NCBI GenBank assembly: GCA_026545225.1
Contig: CM048849.1
Span: 26,608,836 to 26,672,835, forward strand
DNA length: 64,000 nt
DNA from: Cornus controversa
Lineage: Eukaryota > Streptophyta > Magnoliopsida > Cornales > Cornaceae
Direction: 5' to 3'
Positions 24,101 to 34,900 of the stretch are shown here, in pieces. The first letter of the stretch is position 1; every line of letters begins with the position of its first letter. The notes beneath the pieces are model-generated. The model was not told the origin of the DNA, ran no database searches, and saw nothing but the letters and a program-made list of their open reading frames with translations. Made by a program: the position numbers and the translations under genes.

Positions 24101-26489
24101 ACAAAGATCCTGGTGCTCCAACTATCTCATGCATTATTGGGGAGCACCATGTGGATAAAGCTCTTCTTGATTTGGATGCAAGTGTGAATTTGCTACCTTA
24201 TTCAGTTTACTTACAATTGGGCTTGGGAGAATTGAAGCCTACCTCGGTGGTATTACAATTTGCAGACAGATCAACAAAGCAACCTCGAGGAATCATAGAA
24301 GATGTGCTCATTAAAGTGGACAAGTTCTACTTTCCTGTTGATTTCATTGTACTTGACACTGAGCCAGTTCACAATCCGAAGAGGCACATTCCTGTGATCC
24401 TTGGTCGACCTTTCTTAGCTACTGCTGATGCTTGCATAAATTGTAGGTCGGGGATCATGGATATTTCCTTTGGCAACATGAATGTCAAGCTCAATGTGTT
24501 CAATGCTATCCAACACCCCCAGATCAGAGTGATGTGTTCTGCATGGATGATATTGATGAATGTGTGGAGGAATTTATTTCATCCTCTACATCTCGAAACT
24601 CCCTGGAGGTATGTAAGTCTTTTTATGACTTTGAGAACATTAATGATGAAGGGTTGTGTGAAGAAGTGCATGCTATGCTAGAAGTGGATGCTATTCAGAA
24701 TACTCCACCATGGAGAATTCCAATTGAGCCACTACCCTTTCTCTCTAGCACTCCCTTAGTGCCTTCATTAGAGTCCCCTCCAGAATTAGAGTTGAAGCCT
24801 TTGCCTGACAAATTGAAGTATGTATTCTTAGGGGCACAGAAAACTCTTCCTGTTATAATTGCCTCTGATCTGACAGAAATTCAAGAAAAGAGCTTAGTAG
24901 AGGTTTTATACCAACATCGTGAAGCAATTGGATGGAGTGTTGCTGATCTTAAGGGCATTGATCCCTCAGTTTGCATGCACAAAATCCATTTGGAAGAAGG
25001 ATGTAAGCCAACTAGAGAGGCACAGAGGCGATTGAACCCCAACATGAAGGAGGTGGTAAAGAAAGAGGTTGTCAAGTTACTTGATGCAGGAATCATTTAT
25101 CCAATTTCTGACAGCACATGGGTGAGTCCGACACAAGTGGTTCCAAAGAAATCTGGTCTTACCATTGTCCCTAACTCCATGGGAGAGCTTGTTCCACAAC
25201 GTACTGCCACAGGTTGGCGTGTTTGCATTGATTACAGAAAGCTCAATTCTATGACAAGGAAGGATCACTTCCCTCTTCCATTCATTGATCAAATACTTGA
25301 AAGGTTAGCTGGTCAGAGCTATTATTGCTTTCTGGATGGCTACTCTGGTTATAACCAAGTAGCTATGGATCCAGAAGATCAAGAGAAGACCACTTTCACT
25401 TGTCCCTTTGGTACTTTTGCGTATCGTCGTATGCCTTTTGGATTATGTAATGCTCCGGCTACATTCCAAAGGTGTATGATGGCCATCTTTTCTGACATGG
25501 TGGAAAAATTCTTGGAGGTGTTTATGGATGACTTCTCTGTTTTTGGATCATCTTTTGAACATTGTTTGAGCAATTTATCACTTGTGCTTCAAAGGTGCCG
25601 AGAACGGAATCTGGTACTTAGTTGGGAGAAGAGCCACTTTATGGTGAAAGAAGGTATTGTATTGGGCCATATTGTTTTAGAGAGGGGCATTGAAGTTGAT
25701 AAAGCAAAGATCGATCTAATTGCAACTCTGCCTCATCCAACTTCGGTAAGGCAAGTTCGATCTTTCTTAGGCCATGCCGGGTTCTATAGAAGATTCATCA
25801 AGGATTTCAGTAAAGTGGCTCGACCATTATGCCATTTGTTATCTAAAGATGTTCCTTTTATCTTTGATGAAGATTGTGTGAAAGCTTTTGAAAAGCTTCG
25901 GTCTCTGTTATCCTCTGCACCAATTATGCAGTCTCCAAAATGGGCTATACCTTTTGAAATCATGTGTGATGCCTCTGATTATGCAGTAGGAGCCGTGTTG
26001 GGACAGAGAGAAGAGAAACGACCACATGTCATCTACTATGCTAGTAAGACTCTCTCTGATGCCCAACTCAATTATACAACCACAGAGAAAGAGCTTCTAG
26101 CTGTAGTATTTGCCTTGGACAAATTTCGTTCTTATTTATTGGGGTCCAAGGTGGTTGTCTACTCTGATCATGCAGCATTGAGACACTTATTGGCAAAGAA
26201 AGAAACCAAACCGCGTCTTATTCGGCGGATTTTATTGCTGCAAGAATTTGATTTGGAAATAAAAGACAAAAAGGGGACGAAGAATGTGGTAGCGGATCAT
26301 TTATCTCGAATCGAGTCTGAGCCGGTATTCGGTGCATTACCTATTCGAGACTCATTCCCGGATGAGCAATTGTTTGAAACTACGTTGATGAAGGTTAATG
26401 GCCAAAGGTTGAAACATTGTGTGGAAGGATGTGTGCCAAGAAGAGACGTGGAGTCCGTCGACTTGACGGATCCCGTCTATCCGACTTAA
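24100..26489 (+). CDS. pol: Protease, RT and RNase H region, Athila-type
   Basis: Domains in order: a retropepsin-like protease ([11 protein letters not shown], near 24180), reverse transcriptase ([50 protein letters not shown]; the catalytic FMDDFSVFG near 25525) and RNase H ([26 protein letters not shown]-like [21 protein letters not shown]). Spacing and motifs fit Athila/Tat gypsy pol. An integrase would normally follow and I recognise none here. The region would make cDNA from the element RNA inside particles. Fossil, with few breaks. Confidence 0.85.
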
Positions 26490-26689
26490 TCCCTTCGGAG
26501 AGTCAATCGTCTCTTACGGATGTTAAATTATAGGTTTTGTATGTATTTCTATCCTTTAATTTCTTTAGTTTTCTTTGATTCTAAGTTTTAGTTTTAGTTT
26601 TCTTACTTTTTCTTTCAATTCTAGTTGCGTTTTAATGTTTTTTCTTTGAGTTTTTGATGTATAAGTTGCTTCCGGAGGATGCCAAGAGG

Positions 26690-26910
26690 TGTACCGAGGT
26701 ATTTGGACTCAAGACGGGTGAAAAATCATGCTCTCGGTCGACCTTGGGCGATGAAGACTCAAAATTATCAAGGTTCGGTCGACCTTGGGCGATGGAGGGT
26801 CCAACAAGCTTCCAGGAGGGGGATCGATCGCCCCATGCATTTTCTCAAGGATCCCCACCAGCAGGTGGGCGATCGATCGCCCAATCCAAGGGGGATCGAT
26901 CGCCCAAGGG
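26690..26910 (+). repeat. Cluster of GATCGATC palindromes and twin motifs
   Basis: Two direct copies of 'cggtcgaccttgggcgatg' (near 26735 and 26776) are followed by three 'gatcgatcgccc' units, one of them the perfect 16 bp palindrome GGGCGATCGATCGCCC at 26867-26882. The cluster lies between the pol region and ORF3 of the Athila-type element. It is much more GC-rich than its surroundings. It could form hairpins in the element RNA, but its role is unknown. Confidence 0.7.
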
Positions 26911-27354
26911 TATTGAAGGGCTGGCCGAGAATCCTCCTTATATATGGACACCCACTCCTCCTATGTTGCTACTACTTGCATCCTAGACCTCTTTAAACTC
27001 CAATTCAAGTCCTACATCATCCGAAAAACTAATTTCTTCAATTAGTGATTATTATACAAGAATTCAACATTGATCAACATCAACTTCAACATCAAATTGG
27101 ATCAAAAATCACTATTCTCAAAGGAAGCTCACACTTTTTCAAGTTCAACATCAAAGTAAGTGAAGTTTTTCCTTGAAGAAATTGTTCAAATCTTTTTGAG
27201 GGCTTTTGAAGACCAAGTTTGGGGGATCAATTTGGTGCATTTACTTGTTCGATTTGGGTGGAAAAATTGCCGAAAAGAGGAGGTTGAAGGGTACAAGTTA
27301 ATTGTGCACGCCAAGTGTTCGATTTAATTCCTCGACCACACTTTTTCTACTTCT

Positions 27355-28578
27355 ATGGCACCAAAGAGAGCAAGTCACCAAGATGCTTCAAGTTTCCGTA
27401 ATCCTCGCCGAGCGAGGCATGATCCGACCACAGGTTCTTCACGATCTCGCCGAGACGGTATTCAAGAGAGATGGCATCCAAGGGCGTTGAATTATGAAAC
27501 AACGTTTGACATAGCCGAGCTTTATGGTATGTTTCCCGAGACACGGTGGGGGATTTCCGACATTCGTCGTCGTCGGTCGGCATCCATTTTTGTTCCACTC
27601 TCATCTACCATTTACCCGAGGCTTATCAAGGTATTTTATCAGAACTTAATGCCGACACCTGATGAGCGGGATGTGCTTACTTCTTCAGTCGATGGAACAA
27701 TAGTTCGAGTGGACATGTCATCCATTGCCATTGCCATAGGTTGTCCTCATGAATGCCCAGCTGATTTATCTCATATCTATACTCCTCTACCCGACGAGTT
27801 GTCGGTAGGCAATGTGGTTGCACGATTGCGTGCCAACCAATTTTTTGGACCGAAAAGGAATGCAGCTTCAAAGTCTTCAATGCCAAATCATTTATGGTTC
27901 CTTGACGCTGTGCTACTCAAGAATGTATGTCCAATTGGACATAAAACCGAAAGACGTCAAGAGTTCCTCAGAGCCTTATATGCTATACATTTTGGGCATT
28001 GGCTGTCATTCCCACAGATTGTCTGGGGCCAGATGGAGAAATTCTATTCCAAAGTTGTGGCCAAGACACCAGACAGTGCAAGTGACTGGGAGTTTCCATT
28101 CCCTACCATTATTCATCAGTTGCTTGTAGCACAGGGGTATGCAGTCCATGAGGACGAGCTTGCCTTTTCACGTGATCTTCATTATGGCACGCATGACTGG
28201 AACCTGAGTCGATCTCATATGCACCAGAGAGTCATAACGGCGCCTGGTGAGGTATCTCGGTTGGCCCAGGGAGGAGAGCATGTAGATATACCACCACCGG
28301 TGGACGGTCCAGAAGAGATGGAGGCAGAGGAAGAGGAAGTGCATGCACAGGCTGGTGGCCATGATTATCAATATTTAGAAGGGCAGATTGCTGGGTTGAC
28401 AGCCCAGTTTGGCACCTTACAGACAGAGGTCTCCACACAGTTTGGTGCAATGAGAGCAGAGATGGCGGATCACTTTTGTGACACTCGCCAAGAGCAACTA
28501 GAGATGAGGAGGATGATGCGTGCACTGATGCGCCAAGCAAACTTGGATCCAGATGCTCAGTCACCACCACATCCTTGA
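27355..28578 (+). CDS. ORF3 of the Athila-type element, plant transposon-protein-like
   Basis: An uninterrupted 407-codon frame downstream of pol, in the place where Athila/Tat elements carry an env-like or extra ORF. Residues ~40-260 resemble, from memory, the 'putative plant transposon protein' family seen in many plant gypsy elements: ELYGMFPETRWGISDIRRR, YPRLIKVFYQNLMP, IRVDMSSIAIAIGCP-like and WFLDAVLLKNVCPIGHKTER. The tail is acidic (about 315-330) and then a predicted coiled coil (about 345-395, with LEGQIAGLTAQFGTLQTEV). I see no signal peptide or transmembrane segment, so it is not a typical envelope. Family members are often expressed from spliced RNA. Function unknown. Confidence 0.6.
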   Translation: MAPKRASHQDASSFRNPRRARHDPTTGSSRSRRDGIQERWHPRALNYETTFDIAELYGMFPETRWGISDIRRRRSASIFVPLSSTIYPRLIKVFYQNLMPTPDERDVLTSSVDGTIVRVDMSSIAIAIGCPHECPADLSHIYTPLPDELSVGNVVARLRANQFFGPKRNAASKSSMPNHLWFLDAVLLKNVCPIGHKTERRQEFLRALYAIHFGHWLSFPQIVWGQMEKFYSKVVAKTPDSASDWEFPFPTIIHQLLVAQGYAVHEDELAFSRDLHYGTHDWNLSRSHMHQRVITAPGEVSRLAQGGEHVDIPPPVDGPEEMEAEEEEVHAQAGGHDYQYLEGQIAGLTAQFGTLQTEVSTQFGAMRAEMADHFCDTRQEQLEMRRMMRALMRQANLDPDAQSPPHP

Positions 28579-28684
28579 TAGGAAGGTAACCATCTTTTGT
28601 ATTTTATTTTATTTTTAGCTTTTATTTTTCTCTTTATTTTTCTTTTTGTAGTTAGATTTTTTTTATAAAAAAAAAAATATATAT

Positions 28685-28715
<31 letters not shown>

Positions 28716-30268
28716 AATAAAAAAAAATGGAAAAATGAAAAAATATATATATTTTTTTTAGGATTTTTCTCTTTCATATTTATTTTCACCCATACTATTT
28801 TCACTTGATCTTTGGGGTATAGTGGTTTGTTTTGACAGGTTTTAACATCCAAGTTTGGGGGTGTGCTTGCATTGCCTTCGTCCTCGTGATGTACTCTATT
28901 TTCTTTCCACTACTCCATGATCCCGGTACTATCGTTCTTACTCTTCTCTATGCTTTAATTGGGTGTCCATTGAGGACAATGTACAATTTAAGTTTGGGGG
29001 TGAGGCGATGCCTATTTGTGTGCTTTATTGCATATGGGGAAAATTTGTGTGAAATTCTTTTGTATTAGGATTTTATTTTATTTTATTTTCTTAGTTTGTT
29101 TCTTTATTTTATTTTGTTTTATTTTTAGATAGAATGTTTTGACATCATTCAAAGGATTAATACCTTATGTAGGTGCATAACTTGCAATTTTTGAGTAGGT
29201 TTTAAATCTTTGGAAACTGTGATTTAAATTAAGTGGTTTTAATCATGGTTTGCAATAACATGTTTTGAAGTGATTAATTTTAGTTTCCTTACATGCACAA
29301 ACACACTAGCATAATCTTATGGGGTATAAACTATGGTTTTGAGTTATTGAGTTACATATGCTTGATATTAATTAGTATCTCTTGAGAATGAGTACCGATA
29401 ATGTGTTTTACTTGGCTTCAATGAAAAAAAAAAAGAAAAAAAAAAGAAAGAAAAAATGATGAATAAGCAATCAATTTGTTCCTTTTCATGAGTAACCGGG
29501 CCTCTATGCCTCAGGAAGCACGGAGTGTTCGCGTCAAAAGTGAAAAGGTGAGAAAAGATGAGCATTGGTTGTCTTGATTTGTAGCCTGACTGATTCGAGT
29601 AATTAGGTCTTCGGGGTATCTTAAAGTCTAGTGCCCTAAAGCCGTCTGGTTTGGGAGTCACTGACTGAAAGCTTGCTACATGGATCTTTTAGAAAGCTTA
29701 ATAGATCAAGACATTGCACAACCAATAAAGCAATGGAAAAAAAGAATGATGAGAAAGAAAAAAAAAGTCATGTATGCATGTTGGGAAGTATGATTTCAAT
29801 AAGGGGAGCTAGTGAGTTGGAAGGGTATGTGTCTTAATATATTCAGAGCTGAGTTATGCTACATGAGATGACTGCTAGTTCACTTTACACGAGGGAGCTA
29901 GAGTTGATTATTTTGAGATATGTTGATGTGAATTATGCATGAGGACCATTGATTTGAATTATAGAATTTGAAAGTTTGAAATTATTCGTGAATGTAAGTT
30001 TGTAACTATGTATTGTAATCTTCTTCTTGAATTAATGTTGAAACAGAATTTTGAATGTTTGTGGGTAACATTTCTGGAAACCCTCACGAGACTATACTCG
30101 TCCACTAGGGGGAACCTAGGGGTTTAAAGGCTTGTTGCATATGCAAAATGCAATCGTTTCTCCCACGAAAGTGGAGTTGGGTAGTTTAGTTAGTGTTTAG
30201 TAGTTTCTTTGTTTTAGTTTTGTTTTATTCTATTGCTAAGGGACTAGCAATATGTAAGTTTGGGGGTG
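28579..30268 (+). other. 3' untranslated region with repeated PPT-like motif
   Basis: A non-coding, AT-rich 3' region with long A/T tracts at 28657-28760. The motif AAGTTTGGGGGTG occurs at 28851-28863, 28990-29002 and 30256-30268; the last abuts the 3' LTR and is therefore the functional polypurine tract. A fourth, nearly identical AAGTTTGGGGGA is at 27215-27226. I see no gene here. Confidence 0.7.
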
Positions 30269-31784
30269 TGATAGGCGTTGAATGTTACGCATTCTAGCCT
30301 CTTAACTTATGTATTTTATTCTCTTAGTGATAGATTATTTTATGATTTTACTTTGTTTTAGTGTTTTCTGTATTTTCAAGGCCTTAATGATTATTTCAGT
30401 TAAAACCAAGTTTTTGGGCTTTGAAAGAAGACATCCAAGATGGTGAGATGAAGCCTACATCAAGGAGATTCACTCAACCATTTATTCCAACTCAAATCAG
30501 CCCAAGAAAGAGGTCCAAGAGAATTACAGCAGCTTAAGAAGGTTTCGGGCCTGAAGCCCAAATCTGCGCATAATGCAGTCTTAATCCTGTTTTGGAAAAC
30601 GGACCATAAGTCTTATTTCTGAGCCTCAAATCGACATTATTTACGCGAAGGGTTGAACTAAATTTGATTCTGCACACTTTTGTATTTCACGAAAATTTCG
30701 TAAAACGGATTTCTAGTGGGTCAAAAGTTGGGCCGAAGTCAGCAGGAAAAACCCACCTGATTAGTGCTGCGGGAAACCCTAATTTATTCCTAATTGGATT
30801 AGGACTTTGGTGTATTCTCTTGGGGAATAAAGTGAAGACTTGGAGGCTGAGTTGAGGGGGATTGGAGAGAACACAGAGAGAGTCTGAGAGGGCTGAAGAG
30901 AACAGAAACATATTCGTAGAGCCATTGGAGAACGAAGTCATACGCGTAATTCAGAAAGATGATGTCTTCTTCCTCAACAGTTGAAGCTTCTTCTTCTACC
31001 ATGAGCGGCTAGTTCATCCACTAGGGTTTTGATGTAGCCCTAACAAAGCATCAATGGTTTGATTGTTTTAATTATTGGGGACCTTTATATACATGCATAG
31101 ATTGTGTAATTGTGAGGATTCTTATTATAGAATTGAGCAATAAAAGTCTTGTAAATTCAGTTTCAATGATTTCTTATCTTGTCTTAGATATTTAGTTATT
31201 GTTATTGAACTCAATCTCTTTTGTTTTCTGTGATTATGAGAGAGATTATTACACAATGGTAATCACTGAATATATTGTTATGAGCTTTGATGGATTATGC
31301 CTAGAGAAGATGAACCATACTGCACCCTAGATTAGAGTAGTTAGGCAGATGGCCCATGCTAATCGAAGATAGTCCATGGCTTAGCCTTAATCATATGTTA
31401 TCTTCTTGACGGATGAAGGTGAGCTTGTAGCCACCGACACCACTTATGCATAATGTAATTTCCCTATAGTTGATTCAATTAACCATTGATTGTGGAGTTA
31501 GTGGTGAAGTCAAACACCCTAGGTTTCTCTCCTATTATCTTCACTATCTTGTTTACTTTGATTTATTTTATTTTATCTTTTTAATTAGTTTAGTTTAAAA
31601 ATCAGAATTCTTTTCTTATAAATTTAATTAGAGTTAATTCCGTATTCCAACTCGTCAGAACATAATCCCTGAGGTACGATACCCATTGATTTCGATAGCC
31701 CTATTCTGCAAGGAATTCGTTCTATTGCGAAGTGTGAAAATTTTTAATTGGTATACTTTTTGAGTTACACTCACACACGAATCA
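30269..31784 (+). repeat. 3' LTR of the Athila-type element
   Basis: It has the same length as the 5' LTR and differs at about 19 positions counted by eye, mostly C/T and G/A transitions as expected from methylated plant DNA. It ends CACACGAATCA, followed by the GTTTC target duplicate and then the resumed Tekay-type LTR (gaaaactttttcaaac), which matches 41201 onward. Confidence 0.9.
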
Positions 31785-31927
31785 GTTTCGAAAACTTTTT
31801 CAAACATTAAATAAGTTATATAAACATGTATTTTACATTTAAACCACATATATAATCATTTAAAGTATTAATATGATAATAAATTAAAATAAAAGAAAAT
31901 CGAACAAAAATGGTCACGGTTCTTACA

Positions 31928-34900
31928 ACCTACCTAACTTAAAAGGATTTCATCCTCAAAATCAGGGAATACTTGAAAGAAACAAGTCTGGATACTTAGA
32001 ATGAACTTCCTGCTCTCACTCCCAAGTAGCCTCCTCAACATTATGATGGTGCCATAAAACATTGAGCAACGGAATGGTCTTACCCCTCAGGACTTGCTCT
32101 CTAGCATCAAGAATCTAAACTGGTCTCTCCTCATAGGTGACATCCTCATCGACCTCAACGTCTACCCAACTTAAGACGTATGATGGATCAGTTTTCTATT
32201 TCCTCAACATCGAAACATGAAATACGTACGTTGTGAACCTTTTCCAATTGTGGTGGCAAAGCCAATCCGTAGGCCACCTCGCCGACACACTCAAGGATCT
32301 CAAATGGTCCAATGTATCTCGGCGACAACTTGCTACTTTGCCCAAAGCACATCAATCATTTCTGCGGTGAAATCTTAAGAAACACATGGTCTCCCACCTA
32401 AAAGGATAAAGGGTCTCTTCCTCTGATCGACATAGCTCTTTTGTCTACTTTGAGTTGTTAACAATCGTTGTTTAATCAACTTAATCTTTTCAGTAGTATC
32501 ATGCACAATGTTCGCACCTAAGGCTGCGGTCTTGCCCACCTCAGTCCAATAAACTGAAGATCTATAAGATTTGCCATACAACACTTCAAGTGGTGCCATC
32601 TCAATACTGGCTTAGCAACTGTTGTTGTACGCAAACTCCACAAGTGATAAACGGTCTTTCCAACCACTGCCAAAGTAAAAAATGCAAGCACGAAGCATAT
32701 CCTCCAATATCTTAATAGTTTGCTCCGACTGTCCATCAATCTGAGAATGGAATGATGTGCTAAAGTGCAACTCAGTATCTAACACTATCTGAAATCCCTG
32801 CCAGAACCTCGAAGTGAATCATGGATCCCTATCCGACACAATGGATACTGGAACCCCATGTAGTCTAACGATCTATTCCACGTATTGCTTACTGAGCCTC
32901 CTCACATCATCATTCAACCTCATAGGCAAGAAGTGACCTGTTTTGGTCAACCTATCCACAACAACCCAAACAGTATCATTGACCTTGTTTGATCTCGGAA
33001 GACTAATCACAAAATCCATAGTAATATGTTCCTATTTCCACTCCGCCACTGGTAATGGTTGCAATAACCCAGCTAGCTTTTGATGCTCCGCCTTTACTTG
33101 TTGACAAGTAAGGCATCTTGCCACAAACTGTGCCACATCCTTCTTCATCCATTGCCACCAATATTGGAGTCTCACATTGTGGTACATTTTGGTTCAACCA
33201 GGATGAACTACAAAATGAGAATGATGACATCCCCGTAATACATCATCATGACAATCAGAAAGAACTGCTATCAATCTTCTAAATCGTAGACCCCCATCGG
33301 AATATGTACCACCAACAATCTATGAGTGAATAGCTTTCAACTCACTATCTTTCTTATGTGCCTCAACCACCTTGCTCACAAGCATAGGTTGAGCTACTAA
33401 GCTAAATAATATAGCTGGCTCACTATCATAACTGAAATACAATCCCAACTCTGAGAAATTTTCCATCATTTTTCATTCCCGAATGGCTATGCTAGCTAGA
33501 GTCCCGTGAGACTTTCTGCTCAATGCATCCGCCACTACATTTGTTTTCCTTGAATGGTATTGCAAATCAGAATTGTAATCCTCAATGTGCTCAACCCATT
33601 GCCTTTATTTTATGTTTAAGTCATTTTGGGAGAAAAGGTACTTGAGACTCTTGTGATCCGAATACACTTCGAATTTCTCACCATACAAGTAGTGTCTCCA
33701 CCTTTTCAAGGCGAAGATCACCACGCTTTGTCACATTACATTAACACACAACCTAGCCCACTCCCCGAAGCATTACAATAAATCACATACGCCAAGCCAC
33801 GCTCAGGTATCACCAAAATAGGAGCTGTAGTCAACTGCTTCTTTAATTCACAGAAAGCTAACTCACATGCTTTGTTCCACACAAACTTCACACCCTTATA
33901 AGTGAGTCATGTTATAGGAGATGCAATACTAGAGAAGTCCTTCACAAACCTCTTATAGTAGCCTGCCAACCCAAGAAAACTTTGAATCTCGAAGACACGC
34001 TTCAGATTTTCCCAACTCATCATGACCTCAATCTTAGATGGATCAACTAAAACTCCACCTCCAAAAATGACATGCCCAGGGAATTTCACCTCGTAGAACC
34101 AATACTCGTACTTCTCATACTTAGCATACAATCGGTGTTTTCTAAGGATTTTCAAAACTGTCCTCATATATAACTCATGCTCCTCCTCCGAAGATGAGTA
34201 CATTAGTATATCATCCACAAACACTACCACAAAAGTGTCAAGGTACTCATGGAATGCGTTGTTCATCAAGTCCATAAATGTCGCCCGGTGCATTAGTCAA
34301 ATCGAATGGCATTACAAGGAACTCATAGTGCCCATACCGCATACGGAAAGCCGTTTCATGGATATCCTCATCCTTCACCCTCAATTGATAGTAACCCGAC
34401 CTTAGATCAATTTTTAAGAAGTAGTGAGCTCCCTTCAGTTGATCAAATAGGTCATCTATTCTTGGCAATAGATACTTGGTTTTGATTGTCACATGATTCA
34501 ACTTTAGATAATCAATGCACAATGTTAAAGCACTATTTTTCTTCTTTGCAAACAACACCGGTGCTCCCCATGGTGACGCACTCGGTCTAATAAAGCCTTT
34601 AACTTTTAAATCATCCAATTGGTGTTTCAATTCCACCAACTCTGTCGGTGCCATCTAATATGGTGCCATAGAAATGGGCGTCGTACTGGGTATAAGATCG
34701 ATCCCGAATTCTACTCTCTCTTGGGAGGTAAATTTGTCAAATCCTCAAGAAAGACGTCTAGGTACTCGCACACCACCACCAGATATACCTCTCTCAAAAT
34801 CTCCTCTCTTTCAACCAAAAGACTAGCCAAGATAAAGCTATGTCGCTCTTAACTGCTAATGCCATAACATGATGAAGTAAAGGAGTCACTCCGATCTCCC

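Larger units (their letters stand above)
20565..31784 (+). mobile_element. Athila/Tat-type Ty3/gypsy element, young
   Basis: An 11,220 bp element inserted in the left LTR of the Tekay-type element, with the perfect 5 bp TSD GTTTC (20560-20564 and 31785-31789). Both LTRs are 1,516 bp (20565-22080 and 30269-31784) and differ at about 19 positions, about 1.3%, giving roughly 0.5 My. The primer-binding site matches tRNA-Asp as used by Athila/Tat elements. Parts in order are gag, protease, reverse transcriptase, RNase H, a repeat-rich spacer, ORF3, a long AT-rich 3' region and a polypurine tract. I do not recognise an integrase. It looks nearly whole, with only a few breaks. Confidence 0.9.
15471..31927 (-). 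repeat. Left LTR of the Tekay-type element (interrupted)
   Basis: The terminal repeat begins TGTCATGCCCC and ends GGTTCTTACA. It pairs with 36934-41335 across its whole length once two insertions are set aside: the solo LTR at 16613-19225 and the Athila-type element at 20565-31784. It ends immediately before the polypurine-like stretch (acctaccta on the + strand). By orientation it is the 3' LTR. Confidence 0.85.

Noticed and set aside
26654-26996. Three overlapping ~100-codon ORFs between pol and ORF3
   Set aside because: They are open only because of the GC-rich repeated palindromes, occur in several frames at once and show no family features.
30664-31002. Small ORFs on both strands
   Set aside because: Identical twins lie at 20960-21298; both sets are LTR sequence of the Athila-type element.
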